From an uncultured Clostridium sp. (GTDB taxonomy: Bacteria > Cyanobacteriota > Vampirovibrionia > Gastranaerophilales > Gastranaerophilaceae), in NCBI GenBank assembly GCA_958449715.1, contig CAUDIU010000092.1:1-5967 (forward strand): 5,967 nt of DNA, written 5' to 3'. The translations under genes were made by a program, and so were the position numbers. The notes under the pieces were generated by a model. It had not been told where the DNA came from and did not search any database. It saw nothing but the letters and a program-made list of their open reading frames with translations. The number at the start of each line of letters is the position of its first letter. Positions within the stretch are counted from its first letter, which is position 1. Below, in pieces: positions 1 to 5,005 of this stretch.

Positions 1-1
1 G

Positions 2-121
2 TTTTATGATTCTATTGCACGAAACAATTTTTGGAGTATGAATTCAACTAATCCTTTTGCTAAACCGATTAGTTTTACAGTGATATGGGTAGAAGAAGAT
101 TGCAATGATAATAAAAATTAG
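2..121 (+). CDS. 3' end of an unrecognised protein (partial)
   Basis: An open frame of 39 codons enters from the left edge and ends at a TAG at 119-121. The visible C-terminus has the stretches RNNFWSMNSTNPFAKP and ISFTVIWVEEDC, then a polar tail of Asn, Asp and Lys. I do not recognise the family. Evidence that it is real: the frame stays open up to the window edge, the composition is protein-like (two Trp, one Pro-rich turn, a beta-strand-like segment), and its stop overlaps the stop of the convergent ABC ATPase gene, so no gap is left between them. Against it: 39 open codons can arise by chance in one of three frames. No hairpin terminator is visible between the two convergent genes. Confidence 0.45.
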   Translation, partial: FYDSIARNNFWSMNSTNPFAKPISFTVIWVEEDCNDNKN

Positions 122-1119
122 TCGTAAATTCTTTTACCGCTATTTTTATCAAAGAAGTATAAATCTTTTGGATTAATGCTCAATTCAAGAGATTTATCAA
201 TATTGAAGTCTGCAGGAAGTTTTGCAGAACATTTTTGACCGCCAATGTTAAAATATGCGATTTTTTCACTGCCTAAAAGTTCTGTGATTTCAATATCAAC
301 ATTGAATTTTATTTCTCCTCCGCATACCATTTTTTCAGGTCTTATTCCTATTATTACATTTTCTTTTGTATTATATGGAAAATTTTCGCTTGAAATAAAG
401 TTCATTTGTGGAGAACCGACAAATCCTGCAACGAAAGTATTTGCAGGGTTATTATAGATTTCTTCAGGGCTTGCAGCCTGTTGAATTATACCTTTATCTA
501 ATACAACAACTCTATCGCCCATTGTCAAAGCTTCTGTTTGATCGTGGGTTACATAGATGAAAGTTGTTTGCAATTTTTCATGAAGTTTTTTTATTTCAGA
601 TCTCATTTGTACACGTAATTTTGCATCTAAATTAGATAAAGGTTCGTCCATTAAGAAAACCTTAGGGTTTCTAACTATTGCACGACCTAATGCAACACGT
701 TGTCTTTGTCCGCCTGATAGTTGTTTAGGTTTTCTATCAAGGTATTCGCCTAAATCAAGAATTTCAGCAGCTTCTTTAACTTTTTTATCAATAGTTTCTT
801 TATCTATTTTTCGCATTTTAAGCCCAAATGCAATATTTTCTCTTACTGTCATATGAGGATATAATGCGTAACTTTGGAATACAAAAGCAATATCTCTGTC
901 TTTTGGTTGAATATTATTTACTTTTTTATCTCCGATAAAAATTTCCCCGTCTGTTATATCTTCAAGACCTGCTATCATTCTTAGAAGAGTGGATTTTCCG
1001 CAGCCAGAAGCTCCTACAAGTACCACAAATTCTTTGTCATTTATGGTTAAATCAACATTATCTATAACTTTTTTTGTGTCATATATTTTAGTTACGTTTT
1101 TTAAAATAACACTGCTCAT
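118..1119 (-). CDS. ABC importer ATP-binding subunit, MalK/UgpC/MsmK family
   Basis: This 333-residue cytoplasmic ATPase should power a binding-protein-dependent importer, most often for sugars or glycerol-3-phosphate in this family. All ATPase motifs are intact: Walker A GASGCGKST (36-44), Q-loop Gln82, signature LSGGQ (134-138), Walker B VFLMDEP (154-160), D-loop SNLD (162-165) and switch His192. From about residue 235 comes a TOBE/OB-type C-terminal domain with the family motif GIRPE (258-262). This domain is about 100 residues, some 30-40 shorter than in E. coli MalK, so it may lack part of the regulatory region. The ATG at 1117-1119 is preceded by the strong site GAGGGG (1125-1130). It lies 35 bases downstream of the histidine-kinase-like gene on the same strand and is probably co-transcribed with it. 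No permease or binding-protein gene is visible, so it may be a shared ATPase like MsmK. Substrate unknown. Confidence 0.93.
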   Translation of the reverse strand: MSSVILKNVTKIYDTKKVIDNVDLTINDKEFVVLVGASGCGKSTLLRMIAGLEDITDGEIFIGDKKVNNIQPKDRDIAFVFQSYALYPHMTVRENIAFGLKMRKIDKETIDKKVKEAAEILDLGEYLDRKPKQLSGGQRQRVALGRAIVRNPKVFLMDEPLSNLDAKLRVQMRSEIKKLHEKLQTTFIYVTHDQTEALTMGDRVVVLDKGIIQQAASPEEIYNNPANTFVAGFVGSPQMNFISSENFPYNTKENVIIGIRPEKMVCGGEIKFNVDIEITELLGSEKIAYFNIGGQKCSAKLPADFNIDKSLELSINPKDLYFFDKNSGKRIYD

Positions 1120-1154
1120 TAAATCCCCTCTTATATTTTTTTTATTAAGCCTTT

Positions 1155-2285
1155 TTATTCTTGAGTTTTCATTTCTTTTTCTACAGGAATAATAATAAAG
1201 AATGTCGATCCTTTCATTACTTCAGAATTTACCCATAAAGCTCCCCCCATACGTTTAAGCATAGTGTATGCTGTGCCTAAAGTTAGTGAGCGTAAGAATG
1301 TTTTTTTATGAGATTTATCTAACTGAGTATATGGTTCAAAAATTCCTTCAAGTTCAGAATCTGCAAGCCCCATTCCTGTGTCAGAGATTGCTATTCTTAA
1401 GTATGAAAAACTATCAGAATCTTTAATTACTTTAGCTCCGCATCTTTCTACCAAATCCATTTCAGGGTGATCTAGTTTGATATTGATAGAGCCTACATCT
1501 GTAAGTTTTATAGATGTTTCTATTATATTTTGAAGAATTATTTTTATTGCATTTTCATCATTGTATATTGTTTTTTTGTTGAATTCTTCAAAATCAAATT
1601 CAATTGTTAAATTTTTAGCGTTTAAAGCGTTTTCATTATTTTTTGCAACAGTTTGTATTGTATTTACAATATCAAAAGGTTGGTTATTGTAGTTGAATAG
1701 AGATGATTCTGCTTGTGCAAATTCAATAAATTTATCAATAAAGTATAATAATTCTGTAGAATTTTTATTAATAATCTTTACGTATTTTGTTTGTTTTTCG
1801 TTAATTTCTCCGCCAAGTCCGTCTAAAAGAGCTTGAGAAAAACCGATTATAGATTGAAGTGGAGATTTGAATTCGTTAGAAGATTTAACAAACATAACGT
1901 TTTTCTCCTTATTTAATCTTCCAGTTCTTTCCGCTATTGTCAAGACGTTTGTCATAGCAGTAATATCTCTTATTGTAATAAAGTATTGTTCAACATATTT
2001 TTTAGCATTCATTTCTACAAAGAATTCTTTCCCTTCAACAGTGAATGCTCCTGTTACAACAGAATTTCTTTTAGCATAAGATTTATTTGATAGACTAACT
2101 CCATCTACAACAATTTCATCAAAGTTTAATCCTTTTAAATCATTTGCTTTGCATTCAAAAATTATTGCAGCTTTATCATTAGCCCACAAAATTCTACCGT
2201 CTAAATCAATTACAAATACGGCATCAGGGAGATTTTTTATAACTTCTTTTGGATTAATGTTGCTAAATAAATTAGTAAAATTCAT
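1155..2285 (-). CDS. PAS-domain histidine-kinase-like protein, probable pseudokinase
   Basis: A 376-residue soluble protein with the layout of a sensor histidine kinase and no membrane segment. A PAS sensor domain covers about residues 12-110 (PDAVFVIDLDGRILWAN at its start). A HisKA-like dimerisation helix pair spans about 130-195, and a GHKL ATPase-like domain about 240-370. The H-box reads SSNEFKSPLQSIIGFS, so the usual phosphoacceptor His is Asn137 (codon at 1875-1877). In the N-box (LQNIIETSIKLT) the second Asn, which coordinates magnesium in EnvZ-type kinases, is Thr257. The G1 box DTGMGL (302-307) and F-box FEP (316-318) remain. The G2 region before MGG (346-348) lacks its usual glycines. 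Autophosphorylation therefore looks impossible; a binding, scaffold or inhibitory role is more likely. The reading frame is intact. The ATG at 2283-2285 follows AAGGAAAG (2296-2303). It is first gene of an operon with the ABC ATPase; no response regulator is nearby. Confidence 0.88.
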   Translation of the reverse strand: MNFTNLFSNINPKEVIKNLPDAVFVIDLDGRILWANDKAAIIFECKANDLKGLNFDEIVVDGVSLSNKSYAKRNSVVTGAFTVEGKEFFVEMNAKKYVEQYFITIRDITAMTNVLTIAERTGRLNKEKNVMFVKSSNEFKSPLQSIIGFSQALLDGLGGEINEKQTKYVKIINKNSTELLYFIDKFIEFAQAESSLFNYNNQPFDIVNTIQTVAKNNENALNAKNLTIEFDFEEFNKKTIYNDENAIKIILQNIIETSIKLTDVGSINIKLDHPEMDLVERCGAKVIKDSDSFSYLRIAISDTGMGLADSELEGIFEPYTQLDKSHKKTFLRSLTLGTAYTMLKRMGGALWVNSEVMKGSTFFIIIPVEKEMKTQE

Positions 2286-2360
2286 AGTTGCAATACTTTC
2301 CTTAATGTTGTATACTTTATATAACGTTTATATACTCGAGAAATTCTTTTTTGTACTTTA

Positions 2361-2369
2361 AATATAGCA
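2361..2369 (-). promoter_or_regulatory. possible extended -10 promoter of the kinase-ABC operon
   Basis: Read on the minus strand, TGC precedes TATATT, an extended -10 arrangement (TGnTATATT), about 75 bases before the kinase-like start codon. No good -35 hexamer sits at 16-18 bases. In sequence this AT-rich such matches occur often by chance, so the call is weak. Confidence 0.3.
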
Positions 2370-2487
2370 TAAACAGTCTGTAAATAAAGATTTTATATTA
2401 AATTTTGTAATTTTTTTTTTACAAACTAGCAAAAAAATTTTTTTTCATGTTTTAAAGCAAAAAACGAGAACAGAGTAATACATAAAA

Positions 2488-2508
2488 GTTGCGGCAAAGT
2501 GCTGTAAC
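2488..2508 (+). promoter_or_regulatory. 5' leader hairpin upstream of the Gln-rich protein gene
   Basis: GTTGCGGC (2488-2495) can pair in RNA with GCTGTAAC (2501-2508) around the loop AAAGT. This gives an 8-bp stem with two G-U wobbles. It lies just ahead of the ribosome binding site AGAGGA (2522-2527) and is markedly richer in GC than the surrounding A/T tracts. It could be a stabilising or regulatory leader structure. No T-run follows, so it is not a terminator. Confidence 0.4.
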
Positions 2509-2534
2509 CCCGAAAAAGAAAAGAGGATGTGACT

Positions 2535-2894
2535 ATGAACGAAATTCCAAAAAACGCGCAAGGTCCAAGCATTCCACAACAAGCACAAGCACAAGTGCAA
2601 AAAACTGAACAAGTAAAACAAGAAAACGTACAAGATGTTCAGTCCGCTCAGCAACCGGAAGTTCAAGCAAAGGAAATTAAAGATATTCCTGATAACCCCG
2701 CAGATCGTTCTTCTGTAAAAATTGATAATCTGGAAAATGATATCAAAATTTTTGCTGCAAATCCGGAATTAGCTAAACAGGCTCTTGATATTGCAGAATT
2801 AGCAGAGAAAAAATACGAAGCTGCAGGTATTGAACATCCTGAATTAAAAGCTCTTGCTGTAAGCCGAGCTTTTGTTGAAGAATTTCAAAAGTAA
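2535..2894 (+). CDS. small Gln-rich hypothetical protein
   Basis: I do not recognise this 119-residue protein. Residues about 9-45 are low in complexity and rich in Gln, Val, Ala and Lys (about 13 Gln), probably disordered. Residues about 62-119 look helical, with segments NLENDIKIFAANPELAK and QALDIAELAEKKYEAAG and a final helix ending VEEFQK. There is no signal peptide or membrane segment, so it is probably cytoplasmic. I chose the ATG at 2535-2537 because AGAGGA (2522-2527) lies seven bases upstream. A GTG two codons earlier (2529-2531) is in frame but too close to that site. It is transcribed alone, divergent from the kinase operon and convergent with aroQ. The real strand is supported by the ribosome site and protein-like composition; the opposite-strand frame at 2445-2666 is a shadow. 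Confidence 0.75.
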   Translation: MNEIPKNAQGPSIPQQAQAQVQKTEQVKQENVQDVQSAQQPEVQAKEIKDIPDNPADRSSVKIDNLENDIKIFAANPELAKQALDIAELAEKKYEAAGIEHPELKALAVSRAFVEEFQK

Positions 2895-2904
2895 CGGATA
2901 TTAC

Positions 2905-2930
2905 TCGTCATTGCATTATTGCAATGACGA
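2905..2930. terminator. perfect inverted repeat between convergent genes
   Basis: TCGTCATTGCA (2905-2915) and TGCAATGACGA (2920-2930) form a perfect 11-bp stem with the loop TTAT. It lies between the stop of the Gln-rich gene and the stop of convergent aroQ, so it could end transcription from both sides. Neither strand has a clear T-run directly after the stem (plus side continues TAAAAACA), so it is not a classical rho-independent terminator. It may instead be a copy of a dispersed palindromic repeat. Confidence 0.5.
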
Positions 2931-2949
2931 TAAAAACATAAGAAAATTT

Positions 2950-3396
2950 TTATTTGTTGTCATTAGAATTTAAATAATCGACAACTGCTTTTAGCCCCAA
3001 TTTATAACTGTTTATTCCAAATCCTGATATTTGTCCTATACATACAGGAGCGATATATGAATGGTGCCTAAATTCTTCTCTTTTGTATATATTTGTCATA
3101 TGTACTTCAACTGTTGGTGTGTTAACTGCTGATATGGCATCTCTTATCGCTACACTTGTATGAGTGTATGCTCCGGCATTAATTACAATTCCATCAAAAT
3201 TGTCTTTTGTTTGATGAATTTTTTCGACAATTTCGCCTTCAAAGTTGCTTTGGAATGTTTCTATATCAATTCCAAGTTCAAAAGAAAAAGCATATAACTC
3301 TTTTTCTAAATCCTTTAATGTCATGGTTCCGTACTTTTCAGTTTCCCGTAACCCAAGCATATTCATATTAACGCCGTTTATAATCAGAATTTTCAT
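2950..3396 (-). CDS. aroQ: type II 3-dehydroquinate dehydratase
   Basis: This enzyme converts 3-dehydroquinate to 3-dehydroshikimate, the third step of the shikimate pathway to chorismate and aromatic amino acids, in the cytoplasm. The 148-residue length is normal for the dodecameric type II family. Family motifs are clear: NGVNMNMLGLRE near the N-terminus with Arg17, the catalytic Tyr22 in KYG, FQSNFEGEIVE (48-58), NAGAYTHTS (73-81) with Asn73 and His79, and the substrate-binding EVHMTNIYKREEFRHHS (97-113) with His99 and Arg110. Phe52 replaces the residue that is often His or Ser in SNxEGE, a tolerated-looking change. The ATG at 3394-3396 follows AGAGGT (3402-3407) five bases upstream. It has its own promoter (3416-3444), appears monocistronic, and no other shikimate genes are present here. 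Confidence 0.96.
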   Translation of the reverse strand: MKILIINGVNMNMLGLRETEKYGTMTLKDLEKELYAFSFELGIDIETFQSNFEGEIVEKIHQTKDNFDGIVINAGAYTHTSVAIRDAISAVNTPTVEVHMTNIYKREEFRHHSYIAPVCIGQISGFGINSYKLGLKAVVDYLNSNDNK

Positions 3397-3415
3397 GATG
3401 TACCTCTATACAATT

Positions 3416-3444
3416 ATTATATTATAAAATCAAGCAATTGTAAA
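3416..3444 (-). promoter_or_regulatory. sigma-70-type promoter of aroQ
   Basis: On the minus strand, TTTACA (3439-3444) is followed after 17 bases by TATAAT (3416-3421), a near-consensus pair at ideal spacing. Transcription would begin near 3409, leaving a leader of about a dozen bases that is mostly ribosome binding site. A second, overlapping TATAAT lies at 3421-3426. Confidence 0.75.
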
Positions 3445-3476
3445 TTTTTATTAATTTTTTGCTTTCATGTATAACT

Positions 3477-3575
3477 AAAAAAGCATGCTTGAATTATCAT
3501 GCATGTACAACTATCCCCAAATCTCCTCCCAAGATTATTGTTCAAGTCGCACAAGTAAGTGTGTGACTTTTTTTT
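3477..3575 (+). ncRNA. candidate small RNA with C-rich anti-Shine-Dalgarno motifs
   Basis: A plus-strand terminator at 3544-3575 has no coding gene before it on that strand; aroQ lies upstream in the opposite direction. A -10-like TATAAC at 3470-3475, with only a poor -35 (TTTATT, 3447-3452), would start a transcript of about 100 nt. The segment ahead of the terminator has two C-rich stretches, ATCCCC (3513-3518) and CTCCTCCC (3523-3530), that resemble anti-Shine-Dalgarno elements in trans-acting small RNAs such as the UCCC motifs of RsaE-type RNAs. A short GCATG/CATGC pairing (3483-3487, 3498-3502) is possible at the 5' end. Short frames inside it lack ribosome sites. The promoter is weak and expression is unproven. 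The 5' end is approximate. Alternatively, the terminator ends a long transcript running antisense through aroQ. Confidence 0.45.
3544..3575 (+). terminator. rho-independent terminator
   Basis: AAGTCGCACA (3544-3553) pairs with TGTGTGACTT (3560-3569) around the loop AGTAAG. This gives a 10-bp stem with one G-U pair. A run of eight T follows (3568-3575, overlapping the stem end). It is clearly oriented for plus-strand transcription and lies upstream of an independent promoter at 3598-3625, so it closes a separate transcription unit. Confidence 0.8.
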
Positions 3576-3597
3576 ATGTTTAAGTTCGCATTTTACC

Positions 3598-3625
3598 TTG
3601 ACTTATAAAAATAAATCACTACAAT
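3598..3625 (+). promoter_or_regulatory. sigma-70-type promoter of the 3657-4139 operon
   Basis: TTGACT (3598-3603) and TACAAT (3620-3625) are separated by 16 bases, each one base from consensus. Transcription would start near 3632, about 25 bases before the first start codon, with the ribosome site GGGGA (3646-3650) in between. Confidence 0.7.
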
Positions 3626-3656
3626 ATATAGTGTAAGACATTTACGGGGATGTAGG

Positions 3657-3911
3657 ATGAGACTGGTAGAGAAACTTAAAGAATACGAAAATCAATACAT
3701 GTTTATTAAATGGGCAACAGGTAGTGAATATGGTAAATTGATATATGCCGGTGAAGACTTTATTGAATTTAATGTTATAGATGTAGAAACTATGGATTAT
3801 TCTGAAACTGTATTAATACATAGCCCGTTAATTTTAGAGGTTGCAATCGGCGGTGCTGATATTCAAAGAATTGTAGCAGAAGTATCTTCCAAAATATCTA
3901 TTGAGGAATAG
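3657..3911 (+). CDS. 84-aa hypothetical protein, possible Sm-like fold
   Basis: I do not recognise the family with certainty. The protein has a short N-terminal helix-like part (about 1-12) and then alternating hydrophobic strands. The stretch YMFIKWATGSEYGKLIYAG, followed by EDFIEFNVID, recalls the Sm1 pattern of Hfq/LSm proteins: strand, TG turn, Gly, strand, then an acidic residue and strand. Size (84 residues) and N-terminal helix also fit. However, the Gly-to-Gly spacing is one residue short and no convincing Sm2 motif is seen, so this is only a weak suggestion. The C-terminal part (ADIQRIVAEVSSKI) looks helical. There is no signal peptide or membrane segment. The ATG at 3657 follows GGGGA (3646-3650). 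It is first in an operon with the small membrane protein six bases downstream. Confidence 0.8.
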   Translation: MRLVEKLKEYENQYMFIKWATGSEYGKLIYAGEDFIEFNVIDVETMDYSETVLIHSPLILEVAIGGADIQRIVAEVSSKISIEE

Positions 3912-3917
3912 GTAATA

Positions 3918-4139
3918 ATGCCTTGTAAAAGACGTTTTAATTTTTCTTTAAAAAGAACTTTGGGCAAAATATCAGAAGAAGTGGATTATTTAAAAAATAA
4001 AAAAGAGGTTGGAGATAAAATAGCTCCAATCTGGGAACAATTCATTACGCCTGAAGCTATTACAATAAAAGGTATTTTGTTTATTCTTTTTGTAACAGCT
4101 GTATTGTGTGTTGTTCTTTTACCTCTTTTATCATTATAG
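3918..4139 (+). CDS. small C-terminally anchored membrane protein, unknown function
   Basis: An unrecognised 73-residue protein. The N-terminus is basic (CKRRFNFSLKRTLGK). The middle is charged and helical, including EEVDYLKNKKEVGDKIAP at about 20-37. One hydrophobic segment from about residue 52 to the end (GILFILFVTAVLCVVLLPLL) would anchor it in the membrane, with the basic N-terminal part most likely in the cytoplasm. No enzymatic motif is visible. The start is six bases after the stop of the 84-aa gene, and the AGG of its ribosome site (3910-3912) overlaps that stop, so the two are almost certainly co-transcribed and perhaps translationally coupled. It converges on the prepilin gene with a four-base gap. 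No hairpin terminator is seen, only a T-run after the stop. Confidence 0.75.
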   Translation: MPCKRRFNFSLKRTLGKISEEVDYLKNKKEVGDKIAPIWEQFITPEAITIKGILFILFVTAVLCVVLLPLLSL

Positions 4140-4143
4140 TTTT

Positions 4144-4986
4144 TTATTTACATCTTATTTTTTTGCCCCATTCTAAATCATCGCAGTGTAAATAATCCAT
4201 GTTTTCATTTTGGATTACCCAAGCACCGCAACTTAGACCGTATCCTGTCCCTTTGATTTTATTACAGTGGGTTGAAAAGTTAGGGAAATCTTTTTTTGTT
4301 CCGTATGGAATAATTTTTTCTTTTTTCATTGAAAATACAAAAAAATCTCTGCCGAATTGATTTGGACCTCTGTAATATCCATTTGTATCTACAAATATTT
4401 CAGCACAATTTCCTTTTTGAGGACAATTTTTAAATTCAGGAGAAATGTGGAAAATTAATAGAGTTCCATCAGCCAGCACTAAGTGTTTGTAACTATTTTG
4501 ACCATCATATGCTATATGATCTTTCCCGTTTAAATATTTGTATTTTTTGCTACCAATACAACTTCTTAAATCTATACAATTGTCTGCAATTTTAAAATAT
4601 GGTTGGAAATAATTATCAACTAAATATTGTGAACCATTTTTTGAATCTCCACCTTCTAAATCCCATTGATCGACTGTTGTTCCACTTTCATCTATAGCAC
4701 TGACAAGTGCTTGACTTAATATAGAATTAATTTTCTTTAATTTTGCAACAGTTTCCTTTTCTCTATGGTCTTGAATAAGAGATGGAAGAGTCATTGATGC
4801 AACGATTCCGATAATTCCTATTGTAATAAGTGTTTCTGCTAATGTAAAACCAAATTTTGTGTAATAATGTTTTGTCTTAATATTGTTTCTTATTTTAGTA
4901 AAAAAGTATAGAGTAATATTTGTAAAATTTCTTAATAAAGTCTTTTCGGGGGGGGGGGCAATTTTTAGCTTCTTGTCATTAGTCAT
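4144..4986 (-). CDS. type IV pilin-like protein (prepilin), candidate phase-variable gene
   Basis: A 280-residue prepilin-type protein, exported and assembled into a type IV pilus or pseudopilus. The type III signal reads KFGFTLAETLITIGIIGIVA: cleavage would follow Gly46, giving Phe+1 and the conserved Glu+5 (Glu51), then a hydrophobic helix to about residue 71. The 46-residue leader is unusually long. The mature domain has eight Cys (about residues 137, 143, 188, 194, 241, 253, 268 and 279), probably paired in disulfides, and ends with NMDYLHCDDLEW, typical of Melainabacteria-like pilins. The ATG at 4984-4986 is chosen because AAGGAG (4994-4999) lies seven bases upstream; a longer frame to 5073 overlaps the upstream gene and lacks support. 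Codons 10-13 lie in an 11-base C tract, so slippage would switch the gene off. It is second in an operon, 19 bases after the 214-aa gene. Pilus role and substrate unknown. Confidence 0.9.
   Translation of the reverse strand: MTNDKKLKIAPPPEKTLLRNFTNITLYFFTKIRNNIKTKHYYTKFGFTLAETLITIGIIGIVASMTLPSLIQDHREKETVAKLKKINSILSQALVSAIDESGTTVDQWDLEGGDSKNGSQYLVDNYFQPYFKIADNCIDLRSCIGSKKYKYLNGKDHIAYDGQNSYKHLVLADGTLLIFHISPEFKNCPQKGNCAEIFVDTNGYYRGPNQFGRDFFVFSMKKEKIIPYGTKKDFPNFSTHCNKIKGTGYGLSCGAWVIQNENMDYLHCDDLEWGKKIRCK
4948..4958. repeat. G11/C11 homopolymer tract in the prepilin coding sequence
   Basis: Eleven consecutive G on the plus strand are eleven C in the coding strand of the prepilin, encoding the end of Ala10 and Pro11-Pro13. 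With 11 C the frame continues through the pilin signal. With 10 C it ends at a TAA after about 17 codons, and with 12 C at a TAA after about 31 codons, both before the cleavage site. Such a tract is very improbable by chance at this base composition and is a classic slipped-strand site. Confidence 0.9.
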
Positions 4987-5005
4987 TGATGTTCTCCTTC
5001 TTCTT

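Larger units (their letters stand above)
2286..2534. promoter_or_regulatory. AT-rich divergent intergenic region
   Basis: This 249-base gap separates the minus-strand kinase-like gene from the plus-strand Gln-rich gene and must hold both promoters. It has long A and T tracts: T10 at 2411-2420 and A7T8 at 2431-2445, likely intrinsically curved or acting as UP-like elements. A TTTGTAA/TTACAAA inverted repeat (2404-2410 and 2419-2425) encloses the T tract. A weak dyad TATATAA/TTATATA (2318-2324, 2328-2334) lies in the kinase leader. I see no convincing -35/-10 pair on the plus strand. Confidence 0.6.

Noticed and set aside
245..457. 70-codon open frame on the plus strand
   Set aside because: It lies antisense to the ABC ATPase, whose motifs are unambiguous; no ribosome site and a hydrophobic shadow composition.
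1867..2079. 70-codon open frame on the plus strand
   Set aside because: Shadow of the PAS/kinase-like gene on the opposite strand.
2318..2334. TATATAA/TTATATA dyad as an operator
   Set aside because: Made only of A and T around AACGTT; such dyads are expected by chance in this AT-rich gap.
2445..2666. 73-codon open frame on the minus strand
   Set aside because: Antisense to the Gln-rich gene; its Leu/Phe/Cys-rich sequence is what Gln/Lys codons give in reverse, and the plus-strand gene has the ribosome site.
3485..3583. Short peptide frames in the candidate small RNA (ATG at 3485, 32 codons; ATG at 3499, 19 codons)
   Set aside because: Neither has a ribosome site; the first runs through the terminator stem and T-run.
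4007..4030. GGTTGGAG/CTCCAATC hairpin
   Set aside because: It lies inside the 73-aa coding sequence, has no T-run, and is likely incidental.
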